Source of the DNA: Seriola aureovittata
Lineage: Eukaryota; Chordata; Actinopteri; Carangiformes; Carangidae
Direction of reading: 5' to 3'
NCBI RefSeq assembly: GCF_021018895.1
Contig: NC_079368.1
Coordinates: forward strand, 7,996,001 to 8,060,000
Length of the DNA stretch: 64,000 bases
The notes beneath the pieces are model-generated. The model had not been told where the DNA came from. It worked only from the letters and a program-made list of their open reading frames with translations, and made no database searches. Positions 35,301 through 48,670 of this stretch are shown here, in pieces. The translations under genes were made by a program, and so were the position numbers. Position 1 is the stretch's first letter. Each line of letters starts with the position of its first letter.

Positions 35301-38300
35301 TAACAACATAACAATATTTGATTTCCAATGTAGAAAAAACACCATGAGTGTGTTTGGCTGCTGAAAGAGTCAAAAATTTAGATTGAAATTAGGGTTTAAG
35401 ATTGCATCACTCTCTCTCTTTTTTTTTTTCTTTCTTTTTTTTCAACTTATTATTATTATTGTTGTTATATCTTTATTATCCATTTGTTCTATGCTTCAGT
35501 TTCAGAGTGGAAAGACATTACACAATGTCAAATTGAGTGACTGGAATAATGTAGGTGTTCTAAAACTAGCCTGTTTGTATGACATTTCAGAGAGGAATTT
35601 TGTTTAATATGAGCAACATCTGAACAGTATTTATGAAAGACTATCTGACAAGTCCAATAAAAGAAGAGAGAACGAGAAAATAACTAACATCACTTTTTGT
35701 AATCATCGTTGCCATAGCATCAGGTATCAATATTATCAGTAGTCTCTTTATCAAAGAATTACGTTTTCTGAAACAGGTCTGGCGATTCATCCACTCAGAA
35801 GGCAAAGGAATAGTCTAAATATTGTTGAAAACCACAATGCCAAAAATATGAATGTTTACAGAAGTTACAGACAATCATAACATATCATACACTTCCTATA
35901 AGGGAAACAATAATCTTCAAATGTTTAAGAGCAGCAGCTGTTTGTTAGATGATGACAATGTGCAACAAAATCTCAACAAAAATGAAACAAATGAGAAATG
36001 TTGGTTTCATTTCTTTAATCCAAGTGCTTTCAGAACTAAAATCAAATCAGAGCTTAAAGAAGGCTCATGGAAGAACGTCCATAGGCCCTCCGCTATTTCA
36101 ACATCCTAATATCTCAACTTCTTTTCCTCTAAGTTATACTGCCATTAACGTGCACAAACAAGCAATGCTGGTAATTGGTAAAGCAATTCAATCTTTAAAA
36201 GGGTATGTAATGCACAGTTAACACAAAATAAAAATTACCTGAGGAGTGGCTATTAGATCAGTTTGCTGAGATTCGAATTGGTGGTGCTAGTTACAGCAGA
36301 ACTGATGTGCACACCTTGGGAGTAAGGTCTACTTACCGAGGATAATTTCAGGCGGGAAAACACAGAATTATTAATTGGTTGTAAATATGCTGGTCTGTTG
36401 TGGTCTTGGGCTAATTGTCACTTCACGTAAGGGATTTGTAATTTGATTGTTTTATGCAGAAAAGTGTAGCAATTAGTAAAAGTGAAAAGTGTGACTCTGA
36501 TTTGACCTTGTTATACGGAAAAACTGCTGGGTAAAAATAGCTAGCTCTCACAGATAGTGTGAGAATTCACTGATTTTGTGTTAGCAACAGATACATCCCA
36601 CAGCTTTTTTGAGCTCTACAGAGTGAGACAGAATCAGTGACCTAACTAACTCCTAGGCCAGCAGGCACACATACCCTTTGACGACTACATCCTTACAACG
36701 GCATCCTAAATTTCAAAGTGGGAGGGTATTAAAGAGGAGGAAAAAATCACAAGGCTATAGGCTTGAAGCCTCTGCATGGGTTTCTCAAACATCTCACAAT
36801 CAGGATTTTTCCATTTGGTAATCCCAAAAAATAGTATAACTTCAGCCCCAATGCAGCCACTAACTGAGGTGGCACTCTGTCCAGTTCAATGGCACTTTGA
36901 TTGCGAGTAATTTGAGGCAGTGCAACAGACCAGCTGTGCTTGATCATAATATTCTACCACACTGAGTCAAGCATAACATTCTCCACACACGAAACCTACC
37001 AGGTGCAGTCCACTGGTGAGCAAGAAATGCTAGACAGCTGCTGTTACTCATTCAGTGAGAGGGATACTGGGAGGGAATGCGCCTGGAAGGCAGTTTCACG
37101 GTGACTGCCTCATATTTCCCTCTTTGGGTCTGCATGTCAACTTAAGGGTTCATAAAGTGCACCGCAACATACCAAACTTGTGTCACTTCCCTATACTCAT
37201 TGTTTCATGTGCTGTTATTACAGTAAAGATAAAATTTCAGTTCAATATACAGCGTGAAGTGCTCACTTGTAAAACACTTAAATCTGAATAGAACCATGAC
37301 TGGATTTACCCAAATCACAAAAACTCGCCTTTGATACAGATTAAAGCTGAAATTACACAGCTAGGGAAGATGGTGACTTGTGATTTATTGTCAAATCCAA
37401 CCTACTAATCATCTGAAATCCAGGTTGATATTTCAACAAAAGCTACATGAAAAGCAAAATATCTTATGGCCCTGAAACATCAAACAGACAGGTTGTGTTT
37501 GGCTGTAGGTGGCCAAACATTGTTGACTCTAGTCAGTTCTTATCATCTGTCATTCAGCAGGTCGAACCAGGATGTTGATACATGCATGTTGGCTGACCAA
37601 GCTCAAGTAAAAATCAAGCAAGCATCAATTAAGGTAAGGAGGCTTTCTTACACCACAACTTGTCTTCTCAGAGAGCTCTTGCCTACAGGCTGTGTATGGT
37701 TCATAACAAGCTTGTCTAAACCTGAACCATTTCTAATAACTAAACATAGCCATTTGGTTTTTGGAGCTTGCTGTCAGCACAGTATGGTATGGTGTGAAGC
37801 ACTTAAACTCGATTTGGGATGGGAAAAAGAAGCGTTACAGAGGCACAATCAACTGTCTAGCTAGTTATCTTCACAGGGTAGCAGTCACAATCAAGAACGC
37901 ACATGAACAGGTTACATTCCCCACATAAAATAACAGGCAAAGCATAAACAAAACATTTCCCCAATGTTTTACATAATTGCACAAACCACTTTTCTGGTGT
38001 TCTGTACCAGAAAGCTAGTATCTGTCAGTGGTAAACAGCGTCATGCCATTTGTACTCTAAGGGACATCACATTACACAAGTAGAAAAGCAGTTGTATCTG
38101 GCAGTATAGAGCAGGAGTGGTATATTCGAGGGAAGCAAATGTTGCAGCAATGCAGCTTGAGCAACATTCTTGTAGTTTGTGTTTTTATGACTGGTCTATA
38201 TGATATTTTCATTACTTGCTCATAACTGCTAAGAAACAATAAAAAATGGTTATATGTTTTGTACAATAAAAACAACTGTTTATTTTACAGGGCTGGTCTA

Positions 38301-39178
38301 GTAAATTCCTCTTAATTTTACTCTTGTTCCTTTAAAAAAAAAACATATATATAAGCACTACAAAATACTCATATTTGATTGCTGGATTTTTAATTACAAT
38401 AACAGTGAACCACCTCTCCGACAGTGACAAAGAAAGGTGACAATTTATGACATTTATGACTTTGAAGGGCAGAGATTGAATTTTTATGGAAATCTTTTAT
38501 AATTCGTGATGATGCAACATGCTTTTTCTTCTCACAAGAATTCACTGTGAGGATTTATCTTTTTACAGACAATAAAATGAGCAAGACCTCTCCCCTTTCC
38601 AGTTTCATAACTATGTTGTGTTTCATAATATGAGCAGAAATTGAACTAGCAGTGAAATAGTCTCCCTGGGGCACCACACTGAGCAAAGGATTATCTTTGC
38701 CCCCATTACCCTTTTGGATAAGGGGGAGATATCTCCTCACTCTCATTTAACTCTTTACAGTCCAAACTGCAAAGCCACCGATGTACTGTGAGTGCACATA
38801 ACTCAAGCCAGCAATGTCACAGTGTTATGGATTATAAGCAGACTTTGTGCTCTCTAGAACGCCTTGTCAGCCCTGTTACACCAATTGTCTCCAGGCACAA
38901 TTACTTAGTATTATACCTGACAACTGTATGTTTAAGCGCTAACTAAACTGTTCCCATATCACAAATGAACCAAACTGTCAGCTAGACAAACTTGGAGCCA
39001 AATGTTTGTTCAGATTCAAAATGATCCTTTGTTCAGATACTTCCTTATTTGAACCATTACTTTATTTATATATTCTCTTGGAATTTATTCAGGGGAAGTT
39101 GTTGTATTCAGTCTGTGTAAAGGCAACTGTAAACACTGATGCATTCGAGAATTGTGGCTTATTTCATAAATCAATACC

Positions 39179-39179
<1 letters not shown>

Positions 39180-39231
<52 letters not shown>
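39180..39231. repeat. (CA)26 microsatellite
   Basis: Long uninterrupted CA run in ncor2 intron 1. Confidence 0.92.
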
Positions 39232-39234
<3 letters not shown>

Positions 39235-41499
39235 AAGGAACCATATTAGGACAAATGGAAGGGTAATAACTAAATAAAGATGTTTTTAGAAAAATATTAC
39301 ACTCAGCCGAGTGATCTCAAAACATCTATCAATTGATACTGGCAACCAAGCCCCAACATACCTCTTGATGATGCTGTGTTATTTTTAGTGCTTTCTAGCT
39401 GAGGTGAGCCACAATCAGCAAATTCTATGTATTTAATGAGTGTGGTTATTGTTTAGAGGTCATCAGCTGCTAAGTGGATCACCAGATGAGATGCATCAAG
39501 ATCATGGTCAACCACCTTGTCTAAACCATTTCCAGGGGGAATCCCTGGGTTACATAATCAAAAAGAGTTCACCAAAGTCATAAAAAAAACTATAACTACC
39601 AATGGTATCTAGCTATGCAGACAGTTTCAGTCTAAACCTACCAGGTTTTCAGGTGTTGCCACATGTCCAGTTACATCCACTGTTTTGGGCTGGCAACAGA
39701 GGTTTCAGAGACAGATGTCTCAAAACCCGTATATGGCTAGATACCACCAAAGGGTGGTAAGTGGAAAAATGTTTTTCCGTTTTGGGTGAATATACTTCTC
39801 AGCAAAAAGAAATGACAGCAGTTCCCATAAAGTGCTTGAGTATGTCATCTTTTGTTTGACTTCTGGTGAAGCTCAATGGGCACTAGCTCAAATGAGGATC
39901 AAAATGCACTTAACTTCATAATAGGTGTCACGTTAAGTGCCCCAGCCATACAAATGTTGACAATCCCATCAAATCAAGATATTCCTCTACAAGATAAATA
40001 AAATTAACACAACAACTTAAGCTTTAAACTCATTGCCCAGTGTATGTGACTTATTTTAAGAGGGTCAAAGCTATAAAGATATGAGTGACACATAAAACAT
40101 AAAAAATGTGAGGAAGTACTGTTCAAAGTATTTTTGAGTAAGATGTTTTCTTGGATGTAAGTGCAATGCTATAATAAGTTAATGCAAAATACAACTGTGT
40201 ATTCACTGAAACCTTCACTCACAGGTAGATTTGGCTGTGTCACAATTTAAATTCAGTCACCTTCATGTCCAGAGGCAGTGATTATGATGCAAAGAAACGT
40301 TCTCAAACTGCAAAGTCACATCCAAAAAGTATATTTTATCTGACTTCTATGGAAGTGGCAGCAGAGATTGGGCAACTGACAAAAACAGACATCCTCTCTT
40401 TCCCACAGCAATACATGTTTACTTTTGTGTATTAATGACCATATAATTTGAGGTAATGTTCTGTCCCTTGGCATTACACAGAGTCTGTCTATTAACATGT
40501 CAAACAACGTGTCTGTAAAGATGTGCCTGCTCTAAAAGTTTGGCATCGCTCAGTTGGCAAGGGAAACCGTCTTAACAATAACGGTTGCTAGTACAAAAGG
40601 ACATCTATCATTAATAGAAGTAAATGTTACGTAGCCCACCAACAAATTACGTTCAAGTTATAGAAATGGACTAGGTTGAAAAGCACAATCCAACTCGAAA
40701 GCAAGTACATTGTCACAACAGCAATTTATCAATCCGAGACAAACAGCCATTTAACGCTAACTCACCTGTCGGTTCCATTTACTAGGATCTGTGACATGAC
40801 ATCAAGCTGATTAGACCAGTATAATGAACAAATCACGGCTTATCACCAATCTGACAACAAAGCAATGCGGTGCCAGCTAACGTTAGTTTAAATATCAACA
40901 GTTCACAATAAGTCAACTTCATATTAAATCCATGTTTACAAACGCAAACCGGACGCTTTTGTGCACAGCTAAGTTAGCAGGCTAACCAAGTTAGCCAGAC
41001 ATCACAATATATTGACAAATAGTAGACAGTTGACATTATTTATCAAAATAATAGGAAATGGTAGCGTTATGAGTGGAATTGTGTGTTTACCTACAGAACA
41101 CCAATGTAGGTTTAATTCTGTACAACAAAATTAGCGTTAGCTACTCCGCAGTTCTGACAGCTAGCTTAGGTAGCTAGCACCGTTAGCCGTTGGCTAGCAT
41201 AGCCTAGCCATGTAGCACGTGTTCCTGATTTATAAAATAATTAACTAGCTGATGGTAACCAGACAACTAAGAGTATTGTAATGAGGTGAGCAAACAGCTA
41301 GTTTAACTGTTCTCTAACGTTACATTTCTCAAAGGTTCGACGACCCGTGTAGCTGAACACAACGTATAGCCTCGAAAAGGTCAATACTGCTATGTATGTT
41401 TCTCCTCCAAATAATAGCCGGACCCCGTCGTCCAACAACAGAACAGACAGACCCCCCCTGCCCAAACCAACGGACAGCCAGCCATGGAAGCTAACTAAC

Positions 41500-41760
41500 C
41501 TTAGCGGCGGGGCAAGAGAAACCATTCGGCGGTGTTATCGTACAGTAGCTAATGTCCCAATCCTCGTCAGTGGGTCCAATTTCGCTTAGAGAGCTTCTTG
41601 CTTCGATTGAGTGTCTCGCCCCTGAATTAATCCACACGAAAGAGTAGTGTTCGTTTTCATTTGTTCCGCTGGCGGTTTTCAGCTATGTCGTGCCTGTTCC
41701 TGCACAACACAGTGGTCTGGTACTACTCCCTGAGCCGCTGCTGCTGAGACCATAGCGGGG
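41500..41760 (-). other. ncor2: ncor2 exon 1, inferred 5' UTR
   Basis: The segment is CpG-richer than the flanking AT-rich sequence and ends on the minus strand with a usable donor, GCTAAG|GTTAGT (GT at 41499-41498). It precedes the coding exons by the kind of long first intron usual for NCOR2. Three ATGs occur in it. Two open 24-codon frames that close within the exon, and the third reads across the proposed junction. The 5' limit is a guess, as no TATA box or clear initiator fixes it. Confidence 0.45.
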
Positions 41761-41830
41761 CTGAACCGCCTCTCTCACTCAATAGGTCCGCATGCTCTCT
41801 CGCCCCTCCTCTTTACTCAATGACTGCACA
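41761..41830 (-). promoter_or_regulatory. presumed ncor2 core promoter region
   Basis: Directly upstream of the proposed exon 1, the minus strand reads AAAGAGGAGGGGCGAGAGAG, a GC-box-like purine stretch, in a TATA-less setting typical of housekeeping vertebrate promoters. The assignment depends on the exon 1 call. Confidence 0.3.
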
Positions 41831-42858
41831 TTTCCCATGGCCACAACAAATTCGGTGATATAGTGATGTAGTCTTACAGTCAGTGATTATCATAAGACAC
41901 CAAAACAAAACAAAAAATTCTTAGGATCTGCCTATGCCTGATCTCCAATCCTGCTCATGACCTGTACAGAGCCTATTTCTACACATATCATCTATTTAAA
42001 CATATTTCTTTATAGATTTCTGTATGCTATACATATGATCGGATTACCTAAAAAGCTTACACCAAGCAATTGCTGATTTTTGCATTTCTCTACGAAAGTA
42101 AAGTATAGGCTATATGTTGCTTTAATTTTCATCTATGTCTTACAACGCAAAAATGTTCTGTCTATGCTTATATTAAACTCAAAACACTCACTAGTAAACT
42201 TAGTGTTTAGGTTTACCATCACCTGAATCGCTACATTCCTGCTGTTCAAATATATAGTTGGCACACATTATCATATCATCAAAAAAATATATTGTCCCTC
42301 ACACTACAGCTAAGAGGACAAAACCTTCTGTATTCTCTCTTTCTCCCTCCCTCCCTGCCCCAGCCTGAACTCAAGGGGTCAGTTGAAGCGTTGACACTCC
42401 AGGAAGTCTACATCTGTGCTGCTTGATGCCCATGGAGAAGTACAAGCTGTGAATACAGTGACTTAACACTGAAGGATAGTATTTGGAAGACCACAACATC
42501 CCATGCTGTGTACATAGTTGATGACTCTGCTGAAGCCTGTGCTCTGTAAATGGGCTGAAACCTCTTTGTCTGCTTCACACTGCTACCCTGGCTTCTAAAA
42601 CCGCCACCCATATTGCTGCTATTTCACTCACAGAAAAGATTTTGTTCAAAAACATTTAAATCAGTCAGTGCAGCTCATTAAAGTAAGAAACCTGCTGCTA
42701 CATAATCCTGGTTTTGACAGGCGAAGGTAAATAGTTTCAATTAATTTTATATTGTATAATTTTGGTTATGTATTAAGTCATTCAACTTGGACAAGACATT
42801 GGCAACCTGACTTTGCCATATAACTATCTGGCACACTTCAGGCAGACTATATCTTGAC
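41831..42858. other. intergenic, nothing recognised
   Basis: AT-rich sequence upstream of ncor2. I see no exon, repeat family or RNA gene. Confidence 0.6.
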
Positions 42859-43545
42859 CTAAATTTTAGCGGCAGCCTTTCCTATGATGTCAGATGGGAT
42901 TGTTTTTCTTCCCCATGTTTTTCTTTCTGCTCTGTGGTTTGGAAGATCCCCTCTAACCACCATCTATTCATCCACCATCACAGAGCAGGAAAGAGAACTG
43001 TTTATTTCAGCGGGGCTTTCTGGACCCAGGCATCTGTCGGTATAATCTATCCCCTATCTCTGCAATGCCCAATTTGTCAGCTCACTGATAAAGCACAAAT
43101 GTTTCTCGCTTGCCAGTTTTGATGTCAACAGCTGTGTTTCATCTGCAGCCAGATCCCCTGTGGAGTTAAATGGAGCTTCAGACAAAGCACAAATGGACAG
43201 ATGAATTTTCCTGAGATCCTCAAATCTCACAACCAGTAAATACTTCATATCTGAACAAGGGACACTTTCAATGACTGCATTAATAAATTTGCAGTCCACT
43301 TCAGGGGGAAACACCTGAGGCATCTTTTCTTCAACTTACTCAAAAGAACAAGAGAGGATTGTTTCAATGGAGCCAGAGCCCACATGAAACGCACCACTGG
43401 GAATGACTACATCAGCTAAGCAGACTTCAGAGATTTCAAAGGCTGTCAGTTGATGGATGCACTGCAGACAGTCATTACAGTTCTGAAATAAAAGATGAGC
43501 AACAGACAGTCCTTCAAAACAGAGAGGAGGCTGGAGGGAAAATCC
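42859..43545 (-). pseudogene. decaying reading frame of unknown family
   Basis: One minus-strand frame stays open for 69 codons (43339-43545), is closed by a single TAA (43336-43338), then runs 93 more codons to a TAG at 43054-43056. It then continues 29 and 34 codons between single TAGs, to 42859. The composition is protein-like, with phrases such as FEISEVCLADVVIPSG, PPEVDCKFINAVIES and KYLLVVRFEDLRKIHLSI. I do not recognise it. The first stop sits inside a consensus donor, TTTTGA|GTAAGT, and an acceptor TTTATTTCAG precedes codon 22. A 143-nt internal exon (43340-43482) is therefore an alternative reading. It may also be chance. Confidence 0.3.
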
Positions 43546-46500
43546 TCATCAAAACAGCCCTCTTAAAAGATGAGCTGCCATCCGGAGTCTACCAGATTAA
43601 CGGAGCTCCCCTTTGTGAATGATCGGCTTTGATTACAAATTCAAATATTCTTTTGCTGGTGCCATCTTCCCAAACTGTGGCTGATTAGAAACACATTATT
43701 ACACTCTGCCATTCTTTGTTTTCTGTTGTTTTCAGGGGTAGATCTTAAAGCATGTTCACTTAGACCTTGAAGCACAACCAAATCAGAAACATACAATCTA
43801 TGCATATTCCAATAAACATGAAATATCTCTGACTGGAATCATGTGTTCCATGTATAATGTGATTTTCAGATGAAGATGATGGATACTATGTGGCACGTGT
43901 TGCTATTTATAACATTCGTATAATTACATGCCAGGTTCTTCCTTTGGCCATGATGTACATTTTTAGCTGAGACATAATTCATTCTGCCATCGCTGGCATT
44001 TATTATTGTCACGACTGGGCTCGAGTCAAACAGCATGGGAAAAATTATCTTTCTCTGTAGATATCACAGGCAGAGGGAGAGACAGAAAGTGAGAGAGGAG
44101 CCTGTTTTTTTCTATCTGCTCAATCATGACAGTGTTTTCCTCGTATCATTAACAAATTAGTCTGGGTTTACAATGCAAAGTCAGGGCTGAAATTTATTCA
44201 CAGCCACAGGACTTCACCTAACTGCCTCCTCCTTGCCACAACAAAGACAGCACTGAAAACAGAAATGGCAGCATCTCACTGGAGAGCCTAACGACTGCCT
44301 GCATTGTTGGAATTCCGGCTTAACTTCCTGAGTCTGTCCACACTGGCCGACCGCCAGCACACACTTTTCTCTCATTTTTCCCTTTCCTTCCTTTTATCAA
44401 GATCATATGTAGACTAATTTTTACTGTTGAGACAAAACATAATCCAAAGTTGGAATATGTTGTGTCTTTGTTACATCACATATTCTTGTATTTCAACAGC
44501 ATTTGTTTAATCCCTGATATTGGTTTGAATTTAGTTTAAATCTGTGCAGTAACGTACACACCACTTGCAGGAGTTGCAACTTTCTTTTAAATCACAACGA
44601 AATGATCAATTAACATATCTCATACAGACGGATGTGCTTCAGTAACAAATCTGAAAAGGTAATAAGAGCCATGTCGTGATGTCATGTGTCCTCTGTTTTC
44701 ATCGTGCTCGGATTTCTTCGGTGTCACTGGCGGCCATGGGTGTGACAGACATGTTCACACTTGTCCCATGTCCAAGTGAACCCCTGTAATGACATTGGCA
44801 GTAGCACAGCATTGCAGGAGCTTAGCGCAGTCAACCATCTGTTAGGTTGTATGGATTCATGCGGAGTAAACCAGAGTGGACCTTGTATGGACATGTTCCA
44901 GCATGACTGTCATGACATCAATGTTCACCATGAAACGAACAACCCCACCACCCCACCCCACCACCCCCTCCCCATCCCTGTCTCTTTCTAATGGAAAAAA
45001 CATGCGAAGAGACTATGATTCACCGCCTTTCATGTCTAATCCAGGTCTCAGTGCTTTAAGATACAGAGACATGATATAACATATGTTATGCATGTATGTC
45101 AGCATTCACACACAGATCAAATTTTGGCATATTTAATCTTTTCACAAATATTAAATAGTTAGTCAGCCTAGATATTAGCCCTCTGATCATATGCCACAAC
45201 ATCTACAGACAGATAACACTGATGCCTTTTAAAGATGAAACCAGGTCATGGCGTTGTGGACTTTCTTCAGCGCATGATGCCGAGTTGTGTGATAAAGCTT
45301 GGCAGTTGATGAAAGAGCTGTAGGGAATCAAAGTGGGATTCTGCAAGCATGGATATGGAGGTGAAATGACAGCGTGTTGACCCTTTTCACACAGAATGGA
45401 ACAAGTCTGCCTACCAATAATGGCCAAGACCTCTGACAAAAAAAAAAAAAATTGACATTTGATCCAGTCGTGAAGATAAGAGTGCAGTTAGTCCCTTCCA
45501 GCAAGGACACATGAGGAATTCCTTTCTCTTCCCTCAAGGACAAAGCTGGTTTTGGCTGCAGTTTCTTGCTAAGTGTCTGAGCCATAAGCCCAGAGGTGAA
45601 TAGCTGCTGCTCAGCCAACTCAAATACAGCTCTGCAGGAAGTGCTGAGCTGGATGGACTTGCAATCCTGCATCTAATGTTAAAAGCTCTGCCAGTGCTGA
45701 GTCCTCTACCACTTCAGAGCACATCACTACATATTCAGCCTTTTGTCCATTGCATGATAACAGGCTACAGGCTCACAAGCTGCTCACCTCTTCACTTCCA
45801 CATAAACCAGACTTAGGCGGGGAATAGTTCCCAGGAAGATGTGAGGGAGGGAGAATACTAGGATTTCCAGGGGAAAAAAAGGAGGAAAGAAGGACTGGGG
45901 TGTATATAGGTTGCCATAGCACTATATAAGGGAGGAATAAGAAGAATAGCTGTATTTTCGGTGGGAGGAAAGAAAGGGGAGGGGTTCAGAAGAGTGCAGA
46001 ACCCCCATAAATAAAACTAATGAAATGGCACTTGAGTCTGGAGAAAGGTGGAATGGCTGGTTGGGTCTTACCCACTGTCTGATTTATCCTCAGTGTCCCT
46101 GTGAGCACAGCGGGGAGATCCATTACCTCACCTCATCAATAACATCCCATGGACAGGGAAAAAGGCCTACCTTCCACACCGACACCCACCCCAGGGACCA
46201 GCTCAGAAGGCTCACTCAGTGGGGGAGGGGAAGCCGGCGTAATGTAGTCACACATCGAGAGCAAAAATGTCTCGGCTGGGGGATGGGCTACTTTAGGGGA
46301 GCTGTGCAGGGGGTAGCTAAACTTACACAACAGAACAGACTCAGCACATTGCGGCAACCAATAATCACATGCATATGCACACAGGCCATGGAAATGGATG
46401 TAGGAGGTATTAGCCACATGGACACAGTGTCTTTATTCTTACTCCGTGGGTGGGATGGTGAAAAGATAAGCACATATTCTCTGAGTCAGATGACTCATGG

Positions 46501-48039
46501 AACTGTCATCTACGAGAATGTCAACACACAGACTCGTAACGGATTGATAATGATTCACCTAATTCATAAGCATTGCTGTCAATAAACTAGAACAGTACAG
46601 GTGTAGACATGGTTAAATGGTTGAATTATGATGCACTAAAAACAGGGCAGTTATTTTAAATGATCCTATAGTGCAGACTGAAAATATGAAGGTGCAGGAA
46701 AGCTCTGTAACAGAGAGGAGTGGAATTAAAACGAGGCATGTGATGAAGATAATAAGGCCTTGGAAGTATAATACAACAAAAATGAGGTGAAATGTCAACA
46801 GAGCTTATAGTCTAAAGGGAGTTGATAACAGTACAGAGATAAGAATAGAGTGCAGTGGTAGATACAGTGACTGAAGTAATCTCTGTCACACACTCCCTTT
46901 CCCAGTGCATGTGTGTATGTGTGTGCGTGTGTGTGTGTGCGTGTGTGTGTGTGTGTGTGTGGGAGAATGATCTTTCATGTGCTTTTTGCAGTGAGATCAC
47001 AAGGTAGTGGCAGTGTCTGTGTTAAGGCTGAGTAAGACACCCTGAGGGAAGGGCTTTTCAACAGCACAGCTGAAAGGAGGAAAGCTCAAACATGCCACAG
47101 AAAAACACAGTATAAAATCCTTCAAATCAATCGCTCCCCATCTTTGAGTCCCCATTTTTCCCCAATTGCTCCAGTGTCAGCTGAGCAAATGTTAGACTTT
47201 GATCACACAATTGAGGATTTCACCGCTTGTAACTTGTCAAGAATCCAGATTTGGCCTTAGAGAAATCCTGCAACAATATCACCTATTGCTTTGAGGTGTT
47301 TGGACTGGGAAAGCACAGTTAATTTAGCTTTATAAAAACTGAAATTAAATCAAATGAATATCTCTCCTCAAAGCTAAGCCTTCACACTGCACTACATCAT
47401 AGACATCTGTGCTCTGTATGCTGTGAGGCAACATAGTGAGCCTTAGCGGGGGCATTCAGGGTTTGGTTCTCTACTCAGTACTCAGCTGAACCTTTTAACA
47501 GACAGACAACCTGAAAAAACAGAAGGAGTCTCCAGGCATGCAGATGGAGTTCTCCTGTGAATTGCAGCAGACCCAGACTCAGACCCTGACAGGACAATGG
47601 AAGACTGAGCTATTTTTAAGCTGTTCCCCTGCTACATAGATTTAATATTTCCACTTGCAGCTGTAGGTGCAGCTATAGTGTTGCTGCTCCCTTCAGATAA
47701 GTCATTTATAATGGGTTTTTTTTTTTGCAGCATAAAACAAGAGGGACAAAGAAACCTAAATACGATACTTGCACCTCTAACGGCTCAGGTGACACTCAGA
47801 TGTTACTAGGCTGTCAAATATTCAATCGTATTCAGACTGCTCTAAGAATAGTGATCTTTGAAGTTTTAATATTGTCTCTGAGGCGTTGAAACAGAATCCC
47901 ATTAATGGAGACATAATTGTAAAAAAAAAAAAAAAATACAGAAATGTGGGAAAATCTTGGCAATCAAACCTGCAGTTAATGATTCTTTGACTTCAGAGCA
48001 GCAGAAATGAGCTGTAAACACAACACTTACCTAATATAA
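43546..48039. other. intergenic; TG microsatellite and an unexplained open frame
   Basis: Mostly unique AT-rich sequence. A TG-rich microsatellite lies at 46911-46961. A 186-codon plus-strand frame (46025-46585) lies 95 nt downstream of CTATATAAGG (45922-45931) and ends on an AATAAA (46581-46586). Its product resembles no family I know, and one frame of this length is about what chance gives in 64 kb, so it is not called a gene. Confidence 0.5.
46911..46961. repeat. (TG)n microsatellite, interrupted
   Basis: TG run interrupted by TA and CG units. Confidence 0.9.
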
Positions 48040-48440
48040 CCCTTTAAAGTGATATGGCTAATCTGTTAGCAAACACTTGGGGTAAGATCACTATCTATTT
48101 TGAGTCATGTTTTTCGCCACCTGTAAGTCCAATATTTACTATCTTTTAGCTCTGTTTTTGTTCCCCACCAGCTCCTGCACCTTAAAAGGCTAAATGCTAA
48201 ATTAGATTCTCTAGCTAGCTGCTAAAATCTTTGCTCTGCCACTTGGTGCTAGGCAGGTAGTGTACAGTGGGTTTTTGGAGCTTATTTTCTAAAACAGCTT
48301 TTTGTGACCGAAAAATGTGCTATGTGATTGGTGAGAATGAATCAAAACAGTAGTTGTTGGCCAGAAAACCAAAACAATGCACTGACAGATGCTAAAAAGA
48401 GCTCCATGGAGCTGAGGGGAACTGCACAGTCGGGTGACAA
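48040..48440. repeat. teleost dispersed repeat, second type
   Basis: Phrases such as TTTTAGCTCTGTTTTTGTTC, CAGGTAGTGTACAGTGGGTT and GCACTGACAGATGCTAAAAA match an interspersed repeat I know from percomorph sequences. It lies beside copy b of the other repeat. I know no coding potential for it and its family name is uncertain. Confidence 0.55.
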
Positions 48441-48530
48441 TTGACTACAACTCATCCCTTTCCCCTTACAGCTAAGTAATTCTATTCATTTTTATTTTAA
48501 GTGGAGTCATTTTGATGATCGCTCCATGAG

Positions 48531-48670
48531 GCTGTACATGCTAAGATGCTCACAATGCTAACATGCTGATATTTCGCAGGTTCTAATTAGCACTACAGAT
48601 TAGCTGATGGGAATTCAGGTAGCCTATTTAGTCATAAACCAAAATAGGGAAATTTTGACCTGACCTGGCT
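48531..48670 (-). repeat. percomorph dispersed repeat, copy b
   Basis: Minus-orientation copy of the same repeat as at 16001, 51400 and 55966. It carries CACAATGCTAACATGCTGAT and AGTCATAAACCAAAATAGGG followed by TTTTGACCTGA. Confidence 0.6.

Larger units (their letters stand above)
21991..41499 (-). other. ncor2: ncor2 intron 1 (inferred, 19.5 kb)
   Basis: This long AT-rich intron lies between the proposed non-coding exon 1 and exon 2. It contains a tRNA-derived SINE, a dispersed teleost repeat (27563-27700), a hAT-like element (31752-32661), TG/CA microsatellites, a hairpin (34226-34268) and a Tc1-type transposase relic (35135-35300). A GC-richer block at 30380-30790 stands out. Around 24700-25200 the sequence carries many GTCCACATG-like words and may be an old DNA transposon, but I cannot assign it. 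Extra untranslated exons or alternative promoters inside the intron cannot be excluded. Open frames such as the 132 codons at 37466-37864 look random. Confidence 0.5.

Noticed and set aside
37466..37864. 132-codon plus frame in ncor2 intron 1
   Set aside because: Antisense to the gene, no domain, no splice sites or promoter context, and within chance length.
39180..39231. CRISPR-like or tandem array
   Set aside because: Simple dinucleotide repeats only. No spaced direct repeats occur anywhere in the window, and the genome is a vertebrate's.
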